From positions 1-22,310 of the IMG/VR virus record IMGVR_UViG_3300000116_007530: a stretch of 22,310 nt of DNA, one strand, 5' to 3'. The notes under the pieces were generated by a model. It searched no databases and had not been told where the DNA came from. It was given only the letters and a program-made list of their open reading frames with translations. Numbering within the stretch: position 1 is the stretch's first letter; each line of letters begins with the position of its first letter. This DNA is from a virus. Shown one piece after another: positions 1-6,952 of the stretch. The position numbers and the translations under genes are program-made.

Positions 1-940
1 AATAATGGTCAATACGATTAAGAGTTAAAGACTCATCATCAATCATAAATAATCTATGATCTGTCATTTCTGGTTTTACAATTTTAATACGCTTTTCAAA
101 TGTTGTAAAATCTTTTGATGATTCTAACTCTGTTAATAGAGCATCTACTTTTTCTGATTTTTTATAAAATTTGTCAAACTTAGCTTTAGCTATTGTTATC
201 TTTTGGGAATCTGTAAGTTTATTTCTAAATATATCTAAGAAAGGCACTTCTGATATAATAGATAATACACGATCATACACTTCTTTATAACGCATTTCTA
301 TTGTAAAAAATGCTACAGTATTACCATCTAAAAATCTATTAATAGCCATATTTAAAGATATAATAGATTTACCAGAACCACGCCTACCACCTAGTAACAC
401 AAGTTCTTGTGTCGCAAAACCCCCATTTACATTATCAAATTCTGCAGAAAGACCAGAAGGATGAATTTTAAAATCATCAGCATTTGGAAAGAAATCTAAT
501 TCTGCAATATCATATAATTCATCATCATGTGGGATTGCTTGGTTTAGTTCAAGCAAGTGATTTTGAAACTTATCTACAATTTCTACTTTTTCAAGATTAT
601 CTAGCTCATCAAGAAACTTATCCATAAAAGCAATAGTTTCATCACGTATGTAATAATCTTGTAGTTGCGCTACTAGAAATTCAGTTTGTACTTCATTATT
701 TGTATTTTCATCGCTACAAATTTGATTTTCAATATATTCTTGTAAACCTGAATCCTTACGAATAGCTAAAATCTCGTCTGCTGAGGGCAAACGAGTGTTA
801 GCTTTATAAAAAGATTTAATCTTATCAAACAATACAGAATTAATTCCTGTAAAATATTGATTTAATACTTTAGAGTATAGTTCGTTGCTCTGCGTATCCA
901 AGAGTCTACGCAGAGTTAGTTTCTGTAAGTCAATTGCCAT
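1..940 (-). CDS. DnaB/gp41-like replicative DNA helicase, partial (C-terminus beyond window)
   Basis: The minus strand is open from the ATG at 940 to the window edge, about 313 codons with no stop. Around residues 183-191 lies a P-loop, GGRRGSGKS, preceded by a hydrophobic strand (LVLL) and followed by a helix and AFFTIEM, the layout of the RecA-fold core of DnaB-type helicases. A later strand ending LFIIDDE could be Walker B, though it sits close to the edge. The first 170 residues are mostly helical and acidic, matching the N-terminal domain of this family. By family it should be the hexameric 5'-3' helicase that unwinds the phage replication fork. Its ATG overlaps the stop of the upstream gene as TAATG, so the two are probably translationally coupled. 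The missing C-terminus would hold the remaining hexamer motifs. RecA-like recombinases are less likely, given the long N-terminal domain. Confidence 0.82.
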   Translation of the reverse strand, partial: MAIDLQKLTLRRLLDTQSNELYSKVLNQYFTGINSVLFDKIKSFYKANTRLPSADEILAIRKDSGLQEYIENQICSDENTNNEVQTEFLVAQLQDYYIRDETIAFMDKFLDELDNLEKVEIVDKFQNHLLELNQAIPHDDELYDIAELDFFPNADDFKIHPSGLSAEFDNVNGGFATQELVLLGGRRGSGKSIISLNMAINRFLDGNTVAFFTIEMRYKEVYDRVLSIISEVPFLDIFRNKLTDSQKITIAKAKFDKFYKKSEKVDALLTELESSKDFTTFEKRIKIVKPEMTDHRLFMIDDESLTLNRIDHY

Positions 941-1719
941 TAAGCTGCCTTTACGGGGAATAATTCATCACGGTAAGCATTTACATACCCACCATAATCG
1001 CCTTCTCGCCAAATTCTATAACTTTCTCTACCAGTTTCTTCTATAATCTTACTAACTTGATCACGTTTACGTAAAAATGCTTCAAGCTTCATAGTAGGTA
1101 GAACTTCGTCTTCTAATAGCCAGTATAGCTCATAGTGTACACCTCTAGTTGGTTCTGCATATCTACCCGCCATACCATTACGTCCAGGTTTAAATTTATG
1201 TGTCTCAATATATTTTTGTCGTCCATTATCATGATGATCTAACCATTCTTCATCAAATACTTCGTCTACAATAGCAAAACAATTTTGTTCAGCTAAAAAT
1301 ACTTTATCACCTTTATTAAATCTAACTTCTAGATTCTGAACTACATGATCTACTTTAGCAGCAGATTTTTTACCTCTACCACGAATAGGAGTATTCATTT
1401 CTATTAGTATTTTTTTAATTCTAGCAGGTGATACAAAATATGTTTTGGCTATTCCAGTTTGTGTCTCACCATTAAGATATATATCAGCTATTGTACGTTT
1501 TTCTTTATCTGTAAATACTTTTGTACGTGCTTTTTTCTTAAGATCTGCTTCTCTAGCAAGTCTATCATGAAAATCTTGAATTATGGAATCTAGGCGTTTG
1601 GTATTGTATGCAATACCTAAATGTTCACAAATAGACTTTTTAGTCTTTTTTGCTTTAAGCATCCAGATAGCTTGCCTAATTTTAGCTTCTGTAATATCTA
1701 CTGATGAAGTTTTAACCAT
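940..1719 (-). CDS. Predicted DNA-binding protein with two HTH-like segments
   Basis: I do not recognise this 259-aa protein. Residues 11-50 and 68-110 each look like a helix-turn-helix: the first around SICEHLGIAYNTKRLDSII, the second beginning FTDKEKRTIADIYL and running through GIAKTYFVSPARIKKI. A very basic linker follows (RGRGKKSAAK). The remainder (about 125-259) is acidic and aromatic-rich, with WLDHHD and YELYWLLEDEV, and may be a separate domain. The ATG at 1719 has a strong SD, AGGAG at 1726-1730 with 6-nt spacing, and a sigma70-like promoter lies just upstream. The stop overlaps the helicase start, so its role is probably in replication or in regulating this module. The second HTH segment resembles the repeats of the protein at 2562-3242 and the protein at 5786-6094. 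A transcription regulator or a helicase-loading partner are both possible. Confidence 0.6.
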   Translation of the reverse strand: MVKTSSVDITEAKIRQAIWMLKAKKTKKSICEHLGIAYNTKRLDSIIQDFHDRLAREADLKKKARTKVFTDKEKRTIADIYLNGETQTGIAKTYFVSPARIKKILIEMNTPIRGRGKKSAAKVDHVVQNLEVRFNKGDKVFLAEQNCFAIVDEVFDEEWLDHHDNGRQKYIETHKFKPGRNGMAGRYAEPTRGVHYELYWLLEDEVLPTMKLEAFLRKRDQVSKIIEETGRESYRIWREGDYGGYVNAYRDELFPVKAA

Positions 1720-1725
1720 ACTATT

Positions 1726-1730
1726 CTCCT
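1726..1730 (-). promoter_or_regulatory. Shine-Dalgarno AGGAG for the gene starting at 1719
   Basis: AGGAG lies six bases upstream of the ATG at 1719, among the strongest ribosome binding sites in the window. It fixes the start of the HTH protein. Confidence 0.75.
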
Positions 1731-1743
1731 ATTAATTTATTAA

Positions 1744-1772
1744 ATTATAACAAATAATAAGGAATAATGCAA
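1744..1772 (-). promoter_or_regulatory. Sigma70-like promoter, extended -10
   Basis: On the minus strand TTGCAT (1772-1767), a 17-base spacer and a perfect TATAAT (1749-1744) are preceded by TG at the extended -10 position. It sits in the 61-base gap between the unknown gene at 1781-2095 and the HTH-helicase pair. Position and quality suggest host RNA polymerase transcribes the HTH protein and helicase early. The -35 matches only the TTG of TTGACA, and A/T-rich DNA gives chance -10 matches, so this is a prediction. Confidence 0.5.
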
Positions 1773-1780
1773 ATAGATTG

Positions 1781-2095
1781 TTAGTGTACTATCAGGTCAT
1801 CGTCTATAAAAAATAAATCACACCATACATTTCGTATAAGACCTGTTTTTGTGTAAACTGGAGAAAATTTCTCATTAAAAAATCTATTAGATCTATACAT
1901 TTTTTCAACATAATATGAACTGATATAAGATTCTATAATATTCTGTTGATACTCAGAACCATTTTCTATATCAGGATAGTACTCTTTTGTTAGTCCTAAA
2001 AAATATATTGTTTTACTTTCCGGAGCAAGACTTAATATTTGATCTAAAAGATCATCAGATAAATCTTGTAATATAAAATCATTATTAGAGGTCAT
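1781..2095 (-). CDS. Hypothetical protein, 104 aa, acidic
   Basis: I do not recognise this protein. It starts MTSNNDFIL, has an acidic first 40 residues (SDDLLDQILSLAPES), a tyrosine-rich middle and an end rich in hydrophobic and acidic residues (CDLFFIDDDLIVH). No signal peptide, membrane helix or metal-binding motif is visible. Its start overlaps the last 11 bases of the upstream gene (2085-2513), so the two are likely co-translated and may act together. Base composition is like its neighbours. The reading is supported by tight packing and orientation, not by homology. Confidence 0.5.
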   Translation of the reverse strand: MTSNNDFILQDLSDDLLDQILSLAPESKTIYFLGLTKEYYPDIENGSEYQQNIIESYISSYYVEKMYRSNRFFNEKFSPVYTKTGLIRNVWCDLFFIDDDLIVH

Positions 2096-2513
2096 TTGTA
2101 TCTTTAACTACTTGTTCATAATATTCTGCTGTCCAATTATCATAATAATTGGTAGTATGTAGATACTTTCTAGCAGCCATTAGTTTCTTTTTATTTTGTA
2201 ATAGATATACAATATGTCCTGAATCATTACAGGTACTATTTTCTTCAATATATCCTGGAAATTCAAAATGATCTAAAAGAACTAATACATCTGCTCTTAT
2301 ATTATTAAGTTTTTTTTCAACTGCTTCAGCATAGTCAACATTGACATAACTATTATATACAAATATAATAATTTCATAGGTGTTATCCCATGAGTTTATA
2401 CATTGTTCAAGATTAGATATATTACCTTCTATTATAAGTCTTTTACTTTTTTTTGCAAAAGGACATATACCGTATCTATCTAACCTATTTATCCAATTTT
2501 CAATAGATTTCAT
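2085..2513 (-). CDS. Hypothetical protein with CPFA motif (DUF1415-like?), 142 aa
   Basis: The N-terminus has a tryptophan-containing helix followed by YGICPFAKKSKRL (residues about 14-26). This resembles the WxxxxxGxCPFA opening of DUF1415-type proteins, which are short and of unknown function. The rest alternates beta strands (YEIIIFVYNS, RADVLVLLD) with helices and ends in an aromatic stretch (YYDNWTAEYYEQVV). Cysteines occur at about residues 17, 38 and 94, but I see no clear metal-site spacing. The ATG lies immediately after a T-run that ends a strong hairpin, and no normal SD precedes it. It is therefore expressed by read-through of that terminator or from the hairpin-embedded leader noted separately. 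The DUF1415 link is tentative. Confidence 0.5.
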   Translation of the reverse strand: MKSIENWINRLDRYGICPFAKKSKRLIIEGNISNLEQCINSWDNTYEIIIFVYNSYVNVDYAEAVEKKLNNIRADVLVLLDHFEFPGYIEENSTCNDSGHIVYLLQNKKKLMAARKYLHTTNYYDNWTAEYYEQVVKDTNDL

Positions 2514-2539
2514 AATAAAAAAGGGAAAGATGTTGCCAT
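2510..2539 (-). other. Possible 9-codon leader ORF overlapping the terminator hairpin
   Basis: Within the terminator hairpin an ATG at 2539-2537, preceded by the SD-like AAGGGA, opens a 9-codon reading frame (MATSFPFLL). Its TGA (2512-2510) overlaps the ATG of the next gene in the ATGA arrangement that is used as a translational coupler elsewhere in this window. The gene at 2085-2513 has no other visible SD. The frame could be chance in a symmetric, T-rich terminator, so it is reported as possible only. Confidence 0.25.
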
Positions 2540-2548
2540 CTTTCCCTT
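2516..2548 (-). terminator. Rho-independent terminator after the HTH-repeat gene
   Basis: On the minus strand a perfect 12-base-pair stem, AAGGGAAAGATG paired with CATCTTTCCCTT around a GCAA loop, is followed directly by a run of Ts. GCAA is a stable GNRA tetraloop. It lies 13 bases past the stop of the gene at 2562-3242, so it should end or attenuate transcription of that gene before the next ATG at 2513. Confidence 0.88.
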
Positions 2549-2551
2549 GAT

Positions 2552-2568
2552 CAGCTAATAATTAGCTG
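2552..2568. repeat. Short inverted repeat spanning a stop codon
   Basis: CAGCTAAT and ATTAGCTG form perfect 8-base arms around one central base. The repeat covers the stop codon of the HTH-repeat gene and lies next to the main terminator. It may extend the structured 3' end of that mRNA or be a small operator. It has no T-run of its own. Confidence 0.4.
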
Positions 2569-3242
2569 GCTGCTTTGGGCTGATAATCAGCACAAGACAG
2601 GCCCCGACGTGTAAGAACTGTTTTCACACCCCGAACTGTTTTATCGAACTCATTAGCGATTTCTTCAACAGTTTGGTCCAACATATCCTCAATGCCTGCA
2701 TATGGATCAGACTTTGTTTCTTTCTTATCACGTTGTGGGGCTTTAAGACCCATCGAAAGCAGTTTACCGCGAATAGAATTTACTGAACGACCCATTGCGT
2801 CAGCAATTTCTTCCAAGAAGTTTCCGGCCTCAACCATAGTAGTAATAGTAGCCTCTTCGTCCTCAGAGTAAGTGCGTGGTGTTACTTTCTTTTCTGCTGG
2901 TTTGACATGTGAAGTCATTTCCAACGAGAGAGCTTTACCATTAATTTGACGGGCAGTAAACTTACTGTCTGCAAATGCTTCTGAGATTTCTTCTGCGGTT
3001 AGTTCTCCTGAGTTATCAGTCAAGAAGGTAGCAAGAGCTTCTGTTTCATCAGCAGAAAAAACAGGAGCAGCACCTGGCTTCTTAGGTACTTCATAACCCA
3101 ACTTACGGAGTTTGGCTGTTACCGAGCGCCGTGGAAAGTCAAACTCTCCCATTAGGTTTTCGATAGAGTCTTCGGTCACACCCGAACCTGCAATATCATG
3201 CATACGTGTAACCATATCTTCAGTGTATTCAAATTTAGACAT
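2562..3242 (-). CDS. Protein with four tandem HTH-like repeats, 226 aa
   Basis: Residues about 4-53, 62-112, 125-169 and 183-219 look like four copies of one unit: an acidic/aromatic opening (EYTED, FSADE, YSEDE), helices, then a basic recognition-type helix ending in a short loop (SVTAKLRKLGYEVP, QINGKALSLEM, SIRGKLLSMGLKAP, GVKTVLTRRGLSC). This is the layout of small SANT/HTH-type DNA-binding modules, with basic linkers between units. I chose the ATG at 3242 (MSKFEYTED) over the in-frame ATG at 3263 because GAGGGG lies 9 bases before it. The coding sequence is visibly richer in G and C than its neighbours. With its own promoter and strong terminator, this suggests an abundant, conserved product. 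DNA or nucleoid binding, or transcription control, are plausible; no specific function is claimed. Confidence 0.75.
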   Translation of the reverse strand: MSKFEYTEDMVTRMHDIAGSGVTEDSIENLMGEFDFPRRSVTAKLRKLGYEVPKKPGAAPVFSADETEALATFLTDNSGELTAEEISEAFADSKFTARQINGKALSLEMTSHVKPAEKKVTPRTYSEDEEATITTMVEAGNFLEEIADAMGRSVNSIRGKLLSMGLKAPQRDKKETKSDPYAGIEDMLDQTVEEIANEFDKTVRGVKTVLTRRGLSCADYQPKAAS

Positions 3243-3314
3243 ATTTGTGATCCCCTCGATCATTAGTGATTGTGTTTTAAGAATTATTCAAGAGTTGTTA
3301 TCGTTTCTCTTGAC

Positions 3315-3352
3315 TACTTATAGATATTACAAAAATTATCAATTAGAAGCAA
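3315..3352 (-). promoter_or_regulatory. Candidate promoter upstream of the HTH-repeat gene
   Basis: In the gap after the ligase gene, TTGCTT (3352-3347), a 17-base spacer and TAATAT (3329-3324) form a moderate sigma70-like promoter on the minus strand. Immediately downstream, TATAAGTA (3322-3315) is one base from the T4 late promoter TATAAATA. Either could drive the HTH-repeat gene, which has the only other clear transcription boundary here. Both matches are weak enough to be chance in A/T-rich DNA. Confidence 0.35.
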
Positions 3353-3396
3353 GTATAAAATGAGAGTATCTTTACTTGTGGTTCTTTTTAAAACTA

Positions 3397-5136
3397 TTAA
3401 AAATTACCAGATAACACATCTTTTTTACTTGACCAATAGTCAATAACATTTACCCCTAATGTATTAGCACGTTTATATTTTGAAGAAGTTGTGTCTCCTC
3501 CTGTTATTAGTGCATAACAGTCTTTAGTTACTGTTGTAGTTATTTTAAAACCTATTTTTTCTAATACATCAGCTATTTGATTACGAGTCATATCCATTTT
3601 ACCCGTAATACACACTTTACGAGCAGGTGTTCCAACTGTTTCTTCAACTGTTACAATCTGTTCAAGTTGAAGAGGCAAGGTTAATACCCACTCTTCATTT
3701 TCATCAAGCCAAGATAGTACCGATTCTATTGTCGATGGACCTATACCCTTAATATCTATAGTCTCAATATCTCTTAAATTTTTAAATGCAGGTATTTTGC
3801 TAATAATTAACTTAGAAGCACGTCTACCTACACCTGTCATTCCAAGAGATGCTAGAACAAGATCGTAAGGTTTGGTTTTTGTTCTTTCTATCTCAGCTTG
3901 AACCTTGGAGCCATTGGCACCAAGTAAATTCCAGTTCTGATCTTCAAAAAGATCTACTGGATGTGTTAGTCCCATTTTCTTTACAGAAGCTGGACCTAAT
4001 CCTTTAATATCAAGAGTTTTAATAAAATGTTCTAAAACTTTTGATGAATTTATATTACTCTTATCAGCAACCATTAACCTAGGACCATCTAACTTTGTAT
4101 CCATACCAATGGTAGTTTCTGCATGATCTTTAGTTATCTTAATACCATGTTTAGAGTGTTCGATTACACGAAGAAACTTAGGAATAACACCGCCAGCACG
4201 CTCAATTTGAATCATGTCACCTAATCCAAGATTATGTTCTTCGATAATACCTAGATTATGTAGAGTAACTCTAGAAATTGTAGCATCTTCTAAAACTACG
4301 GGATCAATAACTGCTGTAGGATTAACGGTACCAGTTCTACCTACTACCCACAACACATCTTGTAAAGTAGTAATAGCTGTTTCTGTTTCACGTTCTTTAA
4401 GAGCTACTGCAAATTTAGGAAACTTAGACGTATAACCTAATCTTAAACATTTAGCGTAAGAATCAGCACGATATACTACACCATCCATAGGATAGGTCCA
4501 TGCATCATCTTCCATTACTGTAAAGAATCCCATATTCTTAACAATTTCCATACGAGCTTTGTACCCAAAATGAGCACCTAACCAGTCATGAGCAATAAAT
4601 ATGATGTTACGCTCTGTAAACTCTATAGCAGATTTAAGACCGAGCGCACCACTGACGTAGTTTCTAAAGTTTTCTACGTCATTATCAGTTACACACTCAC
4701 CATTAATTACTACTTCATCATATTGTGTATCTATACGTGTAGGTATATTAGCAATAGCTACTGCCAAATGTGTAACATCTTCTCCACGCTCGCCATTACC
4801 ACGAGTTAGTGCAGTAGTTAATCTACCATTAGTATAGATTAAACTAAGATTAGTGCCATCAATTTTTGGAAGTCTAACATCCATAAACGCATCAACTTCA
4901 CCTATATCATATACTTTACGTAACGAATATAAAGGATAGGGATGAGTTACTTTGCCTGCCTTTCCACCAACGCGGAAAGTAGGAGAATCATGATCACGCC
5001 AACCTTGGGCGGATTCCATAGCTTCTAGTTTATCATACAGTTGATCAAATTCTGCATCTGTAATTTCAGGTGCATAATCATCATAGTATAGTTTACTATG
5101 TTCTTGGATAAGTGTTTTAAGTTCTTTATAAATCAT
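3397..5136 (-). CDS. ligA: NAD+-dependent DNA ligase (LigA family), zinc finger missing
   Basis: This 579-aa protein follows the LigA domain order. An Ia-like N-terminus has YYDDYAPEITDAEFDQL (about residues 17-33), the NMN-binding segment. The adenylation domain carries the nucleotide-accepting lysine in PKIDG (K91), then LTRGNGERGEDVT and DGVVYRAD. An OB fold has VGRTGTVNP and RAGGVIPK. Helix-hairpin-helix repeats follow (IKGLGPASV, IKGIGPSTI), and a C-terminal BRCT domain (about 502-575) ends the protein. It seals nicks using NAD+, presumably in phage replication or repair. Bacterial LigA is near 670 aa; the deficit is partly the Cys4 zinc finger, which should lie around residues 326-366 but has no cysteine there. 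I use the ATG at 5136 rather than a TTG at 5154; neither has a clear SD. T4 itself uses an ATP ligase, so this gene marks a different lineage choice. Confidence 0.93.
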   Translation of the reverse strand: MIYKELKTLIQEHSKLYYDDYAPEITDAEFDQLYDKLEAMESAQGWRDHDSPTFRVGGKAGKVTHPYPLYSLRKVYDIGEVDAFMDVRLPKIDGTNLSLIYTNGRLTTALTRGNGERGEDVTHLAVAIANIPTRIDTQYDEVVINGECVTDNDVENFRNYVSGALGLKSAIEFTERNIIFIAHDWLGAHFGYKARMEIVKNMGFFTVMEDDAWTYPMDGVVYRADSYAKCLRLGYTSKFPKFAVALKERETETAITTLQDVLWVVGRTGTVNPTAVIDPVVLEDATISRVTLHNLGIIEEHNLGLGDMIQIERAGGVIPKFLRVIEHSKHGIKITKDHAETTIGMDTKLDGPRLMVADKSNINSSKVLEHFIKTLDIKGLGPASVKKMGLTHPVDLFEDQNWNLLGANGSKVQAEIERTKTKPYDLVLASLGMTGVGRRASKLIISKIPAFKNLRDIETIDIKGIGPSTIESVLSWLDENEEWVLTLPLQLEQIVTVEETVGTPARKVCITGKMDMTRNQIADVLEKIGFKITTTVTKDCYALITGGDTTSSKYKRANTLGVNVIDYWSSKKDVLSGNF

Positions 5137-5184
5137 ATTATGAATATAGAACAAAAATAAGCATTAAGAAAGCTTAAAATAACT

Positions 5185-5781
5185 TTATAGATTGTTATCG
5201 TGTATATATAATTGAAGAAGAGTGTAATGTAACACCTTCATTAAATCTTTACGAGCATCGTCTCTAGTACCTTTATTTAAATATCTACTTGCATATTTAT
5301 CCACATTACCCATACAAAATCCGGTGCCATGACCTTTATCTATAATATTCTCCATAGATTGAATTTTATTTGTATTATAGTGAGAAGCATAAGTGCTATC
5401 AATATAGTCTGTAAACTCTTCTATCAGTTTGTCTTCATTAAACTTATAGATATTTGTTTTAGGTCCAATAGTTATAGAACCATCTTTTTGACGTTCCATG
5501 GTAACTTTAAAACCTAAATCTTCAATTTCCTCTTTTGTATATTGGTTGTGACTATGTCCAGCAGTAGAGTCCCAACCAATTGTTTGTGGTTCTGGTCTTA
5601 TATCATTTGGAGATATTGATTTTTCCATTTTTTTTTCAATTTTCCATCTATCTGTTGTTCCTTGGTGTCTACCATATACGACACCATCTACTCGTTCATA
5701 AATTAATCCTACATCTTTTTCAACAGCATTCTCTTTTATTCTTCTTCCCATATAATCATGGTATCGCTCTTGTTTTTCCAA
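5185..5781 (-). CDS. DUF3310/SaV-like phage protein with N-terminal extension
   Basis: The C-terminal third (about residues 123-193) contains YASHYN, then GFCMGNVDKYASRY and a helix with DARKDLMKVLHYTL. This fits the DUF3310 (SaV-like) pattern, HYN followed by a GF-x-GN-x-KY-x-R motif and paired helices, common in phage genomes. That domain is thought to be nucleotide-related but has no settled function. The first 120 residues are polar and hydrophilic (TIGWDSTAGHSHNQYT) and unrecognised. The start is a TTG at 5781: AGGA sits 7 bases before it and the upstream stop is only 4 bases away, which fits the operon. The first in-frame ATG (residue 11) has no comparable SD. Confidence 0.6.
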   Translation of the reverse strand: MEKQERYHDYMGRRIKENAVEKDVGLIYERVDGVVYGRHQGTTDRWKIEKKMEKSISPNDIRPEPQTIGWDSTAGHSHNQYTKEEIEDLGFKVTMERQKDGSITIGPKTNIYKFNEDKLIEEFTDYIDSTYASHYNTNKIQSMENIIDKGHGTGFCMGNVDKYASRYLNKGTRDDARKDLMKVLHYTLLQLYIHDNNL

Positions 5782-5785
5782 GATG

Positions 5786-6094
5786 CTATCCTATCTTCTT
5801 TTTAATAGCTTCTAATAACTTACTTAGATTTTCCTTTTTATTAAGATTAGTTCCCAGTACTTCTAATCCTAATAATTCTTCAAGCTCTCTTAACATAACT
5901 TTTACAGTTTGAGATCTATCTTCTTCATGAATTTCTGGTTTTTCATATATTTTAAGTTGTACCAGCTTACTAATTACACTTCTATAACCTTTACCAAAAT
6001 GTGTAGCAAGTCTATGTACATCTTTAATATTTTCTTCTTGATAAAGTCTTTTAAGCTCTGATTCATGATCGTCATTCCAAGCTTTAATACTCAT
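5786..6094 (-). CDS. Small HTH protein, 102 aa
   Basis: The N-terminal half (AWNDDHESELKRLYQEENI, then LATHFGKGYRSVISKLVQLKIYE) matches the repeat unit of the four-repeat protein at 2562-3242: an acidic start, two helices and a basic recognition-like helix. The C-terminal half is a charged helix (MLRELEELLGLEVLG, ENLSKLLEAIKKK) that could dimerise. GGAG lies 7 bases before the ATG. Its start overlaps the end of the PC4-like gene by 11 bases, so the two putative nucleic-acid-binding proteins are co-translated. A small regulator or RNA-polymerase-associated factor is likely; the exact role is unknown. Confidence 0.6.
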   Translation of the reverse strand: MSIKAWNDDHESELKRLYQEENIKDVHRLATHFGKGYRSVISKLVQLKIYEKPEIHEEDRSQTVKVMLRELEELLGLEVLGTNLNKKENLSKLLEAIKKKIG

Positions 6095-6362
6095 ATTTAT
6101 TCTCCAATTCTAATTCTAATTGATTATTCCAAACATATCTTTGAGCTACAGCTTCTGCTGCATCTTCAAGTAATGGTATTAAAGAGCTTACTTCATCAGC
6201 AGGTATAGAAAATCCTGATTTTGTAGGAAACCACTGTCCAGTATCTCCGTCCATTGTGTACTCTCTTATATGTAAGTATAATTTATCTCTAAACTCATTT
6301 ATAGTTACTTTTACTGCATTTCCGTTTGGCTTATGAAATGCAGTACCAAAATCTATATTCAT
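6084..6362 (-). CDS. PC4/p15-like ssDNA-binding transcriptional coactivator
   Basis: Residues 17-66 read VKVTINEFRDKLYLHIREYT, a short acidic turn (DGDTGQW), FPTKSGFSIPADEVSSLIPLL. This is the PC4/YdbC signature: a beta strand pair with a conserved REY, a W-x-PTK-x-G-x-S-x-P loop, then an amphipathic helix. PC4-fold proteins bind single-stranded or melted DNA as dimers and affect transcription, replication or repair; examples occur in bacteria and phages. At 92 aa it is essentially one domain, with a glutamate-rich tail. Its ATG overlaps the upstream stop as ATGA, and its end overlaps the start of a small HTH gene. Confidence 0.85.
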   Translation of the reverse strand: MNIDFGTAFHKPNGNAVKVTINEFRDKLYLHIREYTMDGDTGQWFPTKSGFSIPADEVSSLIPLLEDAAEAVAQRYVWNNQLELELENKYEY

Positions 6363-6952
6363 ATATTAACTACTTTTTCTGTATTTAAAAAGTTTTTTAT
6401 CCAATCTGTTACTGGGTATAATTTAAATATCTGTACCAAAGCATATCTAATTTCTGTATTTGACTTGTTTAACATTCCGTGTTCTACTAAGTCTGGATCA
6501 AAAAATATTGTCTCACCTTGTTCTAGTGTATAAGAAGTAAACTCTTCTTTATACTTAAATTTATATATAAAATCTTTACTAGCTGTAAGAGCGGTAATAC
6601 TTCGAATCATATAGTCACTTTTATTTTTTACAGCAGTGTTATTACCGTCAGTATGCATAGGTATTTCTTGACCAGGAAGTTGCTTATGTATACGTACTCT
6701 AGTAGTTTCTAATTTAAAATAATCTGTTAATTTTTTAACTTGTGTTATTTTATTATATAACGCCGTATATTTAAATTGATTAGGATTTTCTAAAGGATTA
6801 GATCTATAAAAGTCAAATACACTACCTGTCTCACTTTTCACTGATATAGCATCTACATGTCCTGCTAAGTCTTGATCTGTATGTTCTACAAACTTTAATT
6901 GTTTAACCCACTTATTATCAAACTCTAATCTTGTTTTAGCTTTTAGTAACAT
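6359..6952 (-). CDS. 2OG-Fe(II) oxygenase-like protein, 197 aa
   Basis: A double-stranded beta-helix oxygenase is suggested by RVRIHKQLPGQEIPMHTD, with HxD at H100 and D102, followed by a strand region, GETIFFDPDLVEHGMLN with the distal histidine at H158, and R169 in a spot suited to bind 2-oxoglutarate. The pattern resembles aspartyl/asparaginyl beta-hydroxylase or prolyl-hydroxylase-like phage proteins. Substrate cannot be read from sequence: protein residues, sugars and lipids are all possible. The ATG at 6952 overlaps the upstream gene by 17 bases, and the stop overlaps the PC4-like start. It is one of three such oxygenases in the window. Confidence 0.72.
   Translation of the reverse strand: MLLKAKTRLEFDNKWVKQLKFVEHTDQDLAGHVDAISVKSETGSVFDFYRSNPLENPNQFKYTALYNKITQVKKLTDYFKLETTRVRIHKQLPGQEIPMHTDGNNTAVKNKSDYMIRSITALTASKDFIYKFKYKEEFTSYTLEQGETIFFDPDLVEHGMLNKSNTEIRYALVQIFKLYPVTDWIKNFLNTEKVVNI

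Noticed and set aside
3112-3363. Plus-strand ORF of 83 codons
   Set aside because: It is antisense to the start of the well-supported HTH-repeat gene and its promoter region, with no SD or recognisable protein.
3350-3380. Imperfect hairpin after the ligase gene (CAAGTA and TACTTG arms)
   Set aside because: It lacks a G/C-rich stem and a T-run, so it is not a credible terminator.
4214-4809. Two 73-codon plus-strand ORFs
   Set aside because: Both are shadows of the ligase gene, which has clear motifs throughout.
3397-5154. TTG start for the ligase at 5154
   Set aside because: An ATG six codons later is a better start codon, and no SD favours the TTG.
5150-5180. Weak TAAGC/GCTTA hairpin with following Ts before the ligase
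   Set aside because: The stem is only five base pairs; in A/T-rich DNA this is expected by chance.
5580-5912. Plus-strand ORF of 110 codons, rich in Leu, Phe and His
   Set aside because: It is antisense to two packed minus-strand genes; its hydrophobic look comes from complementing Lys- and Glu-rich codons.
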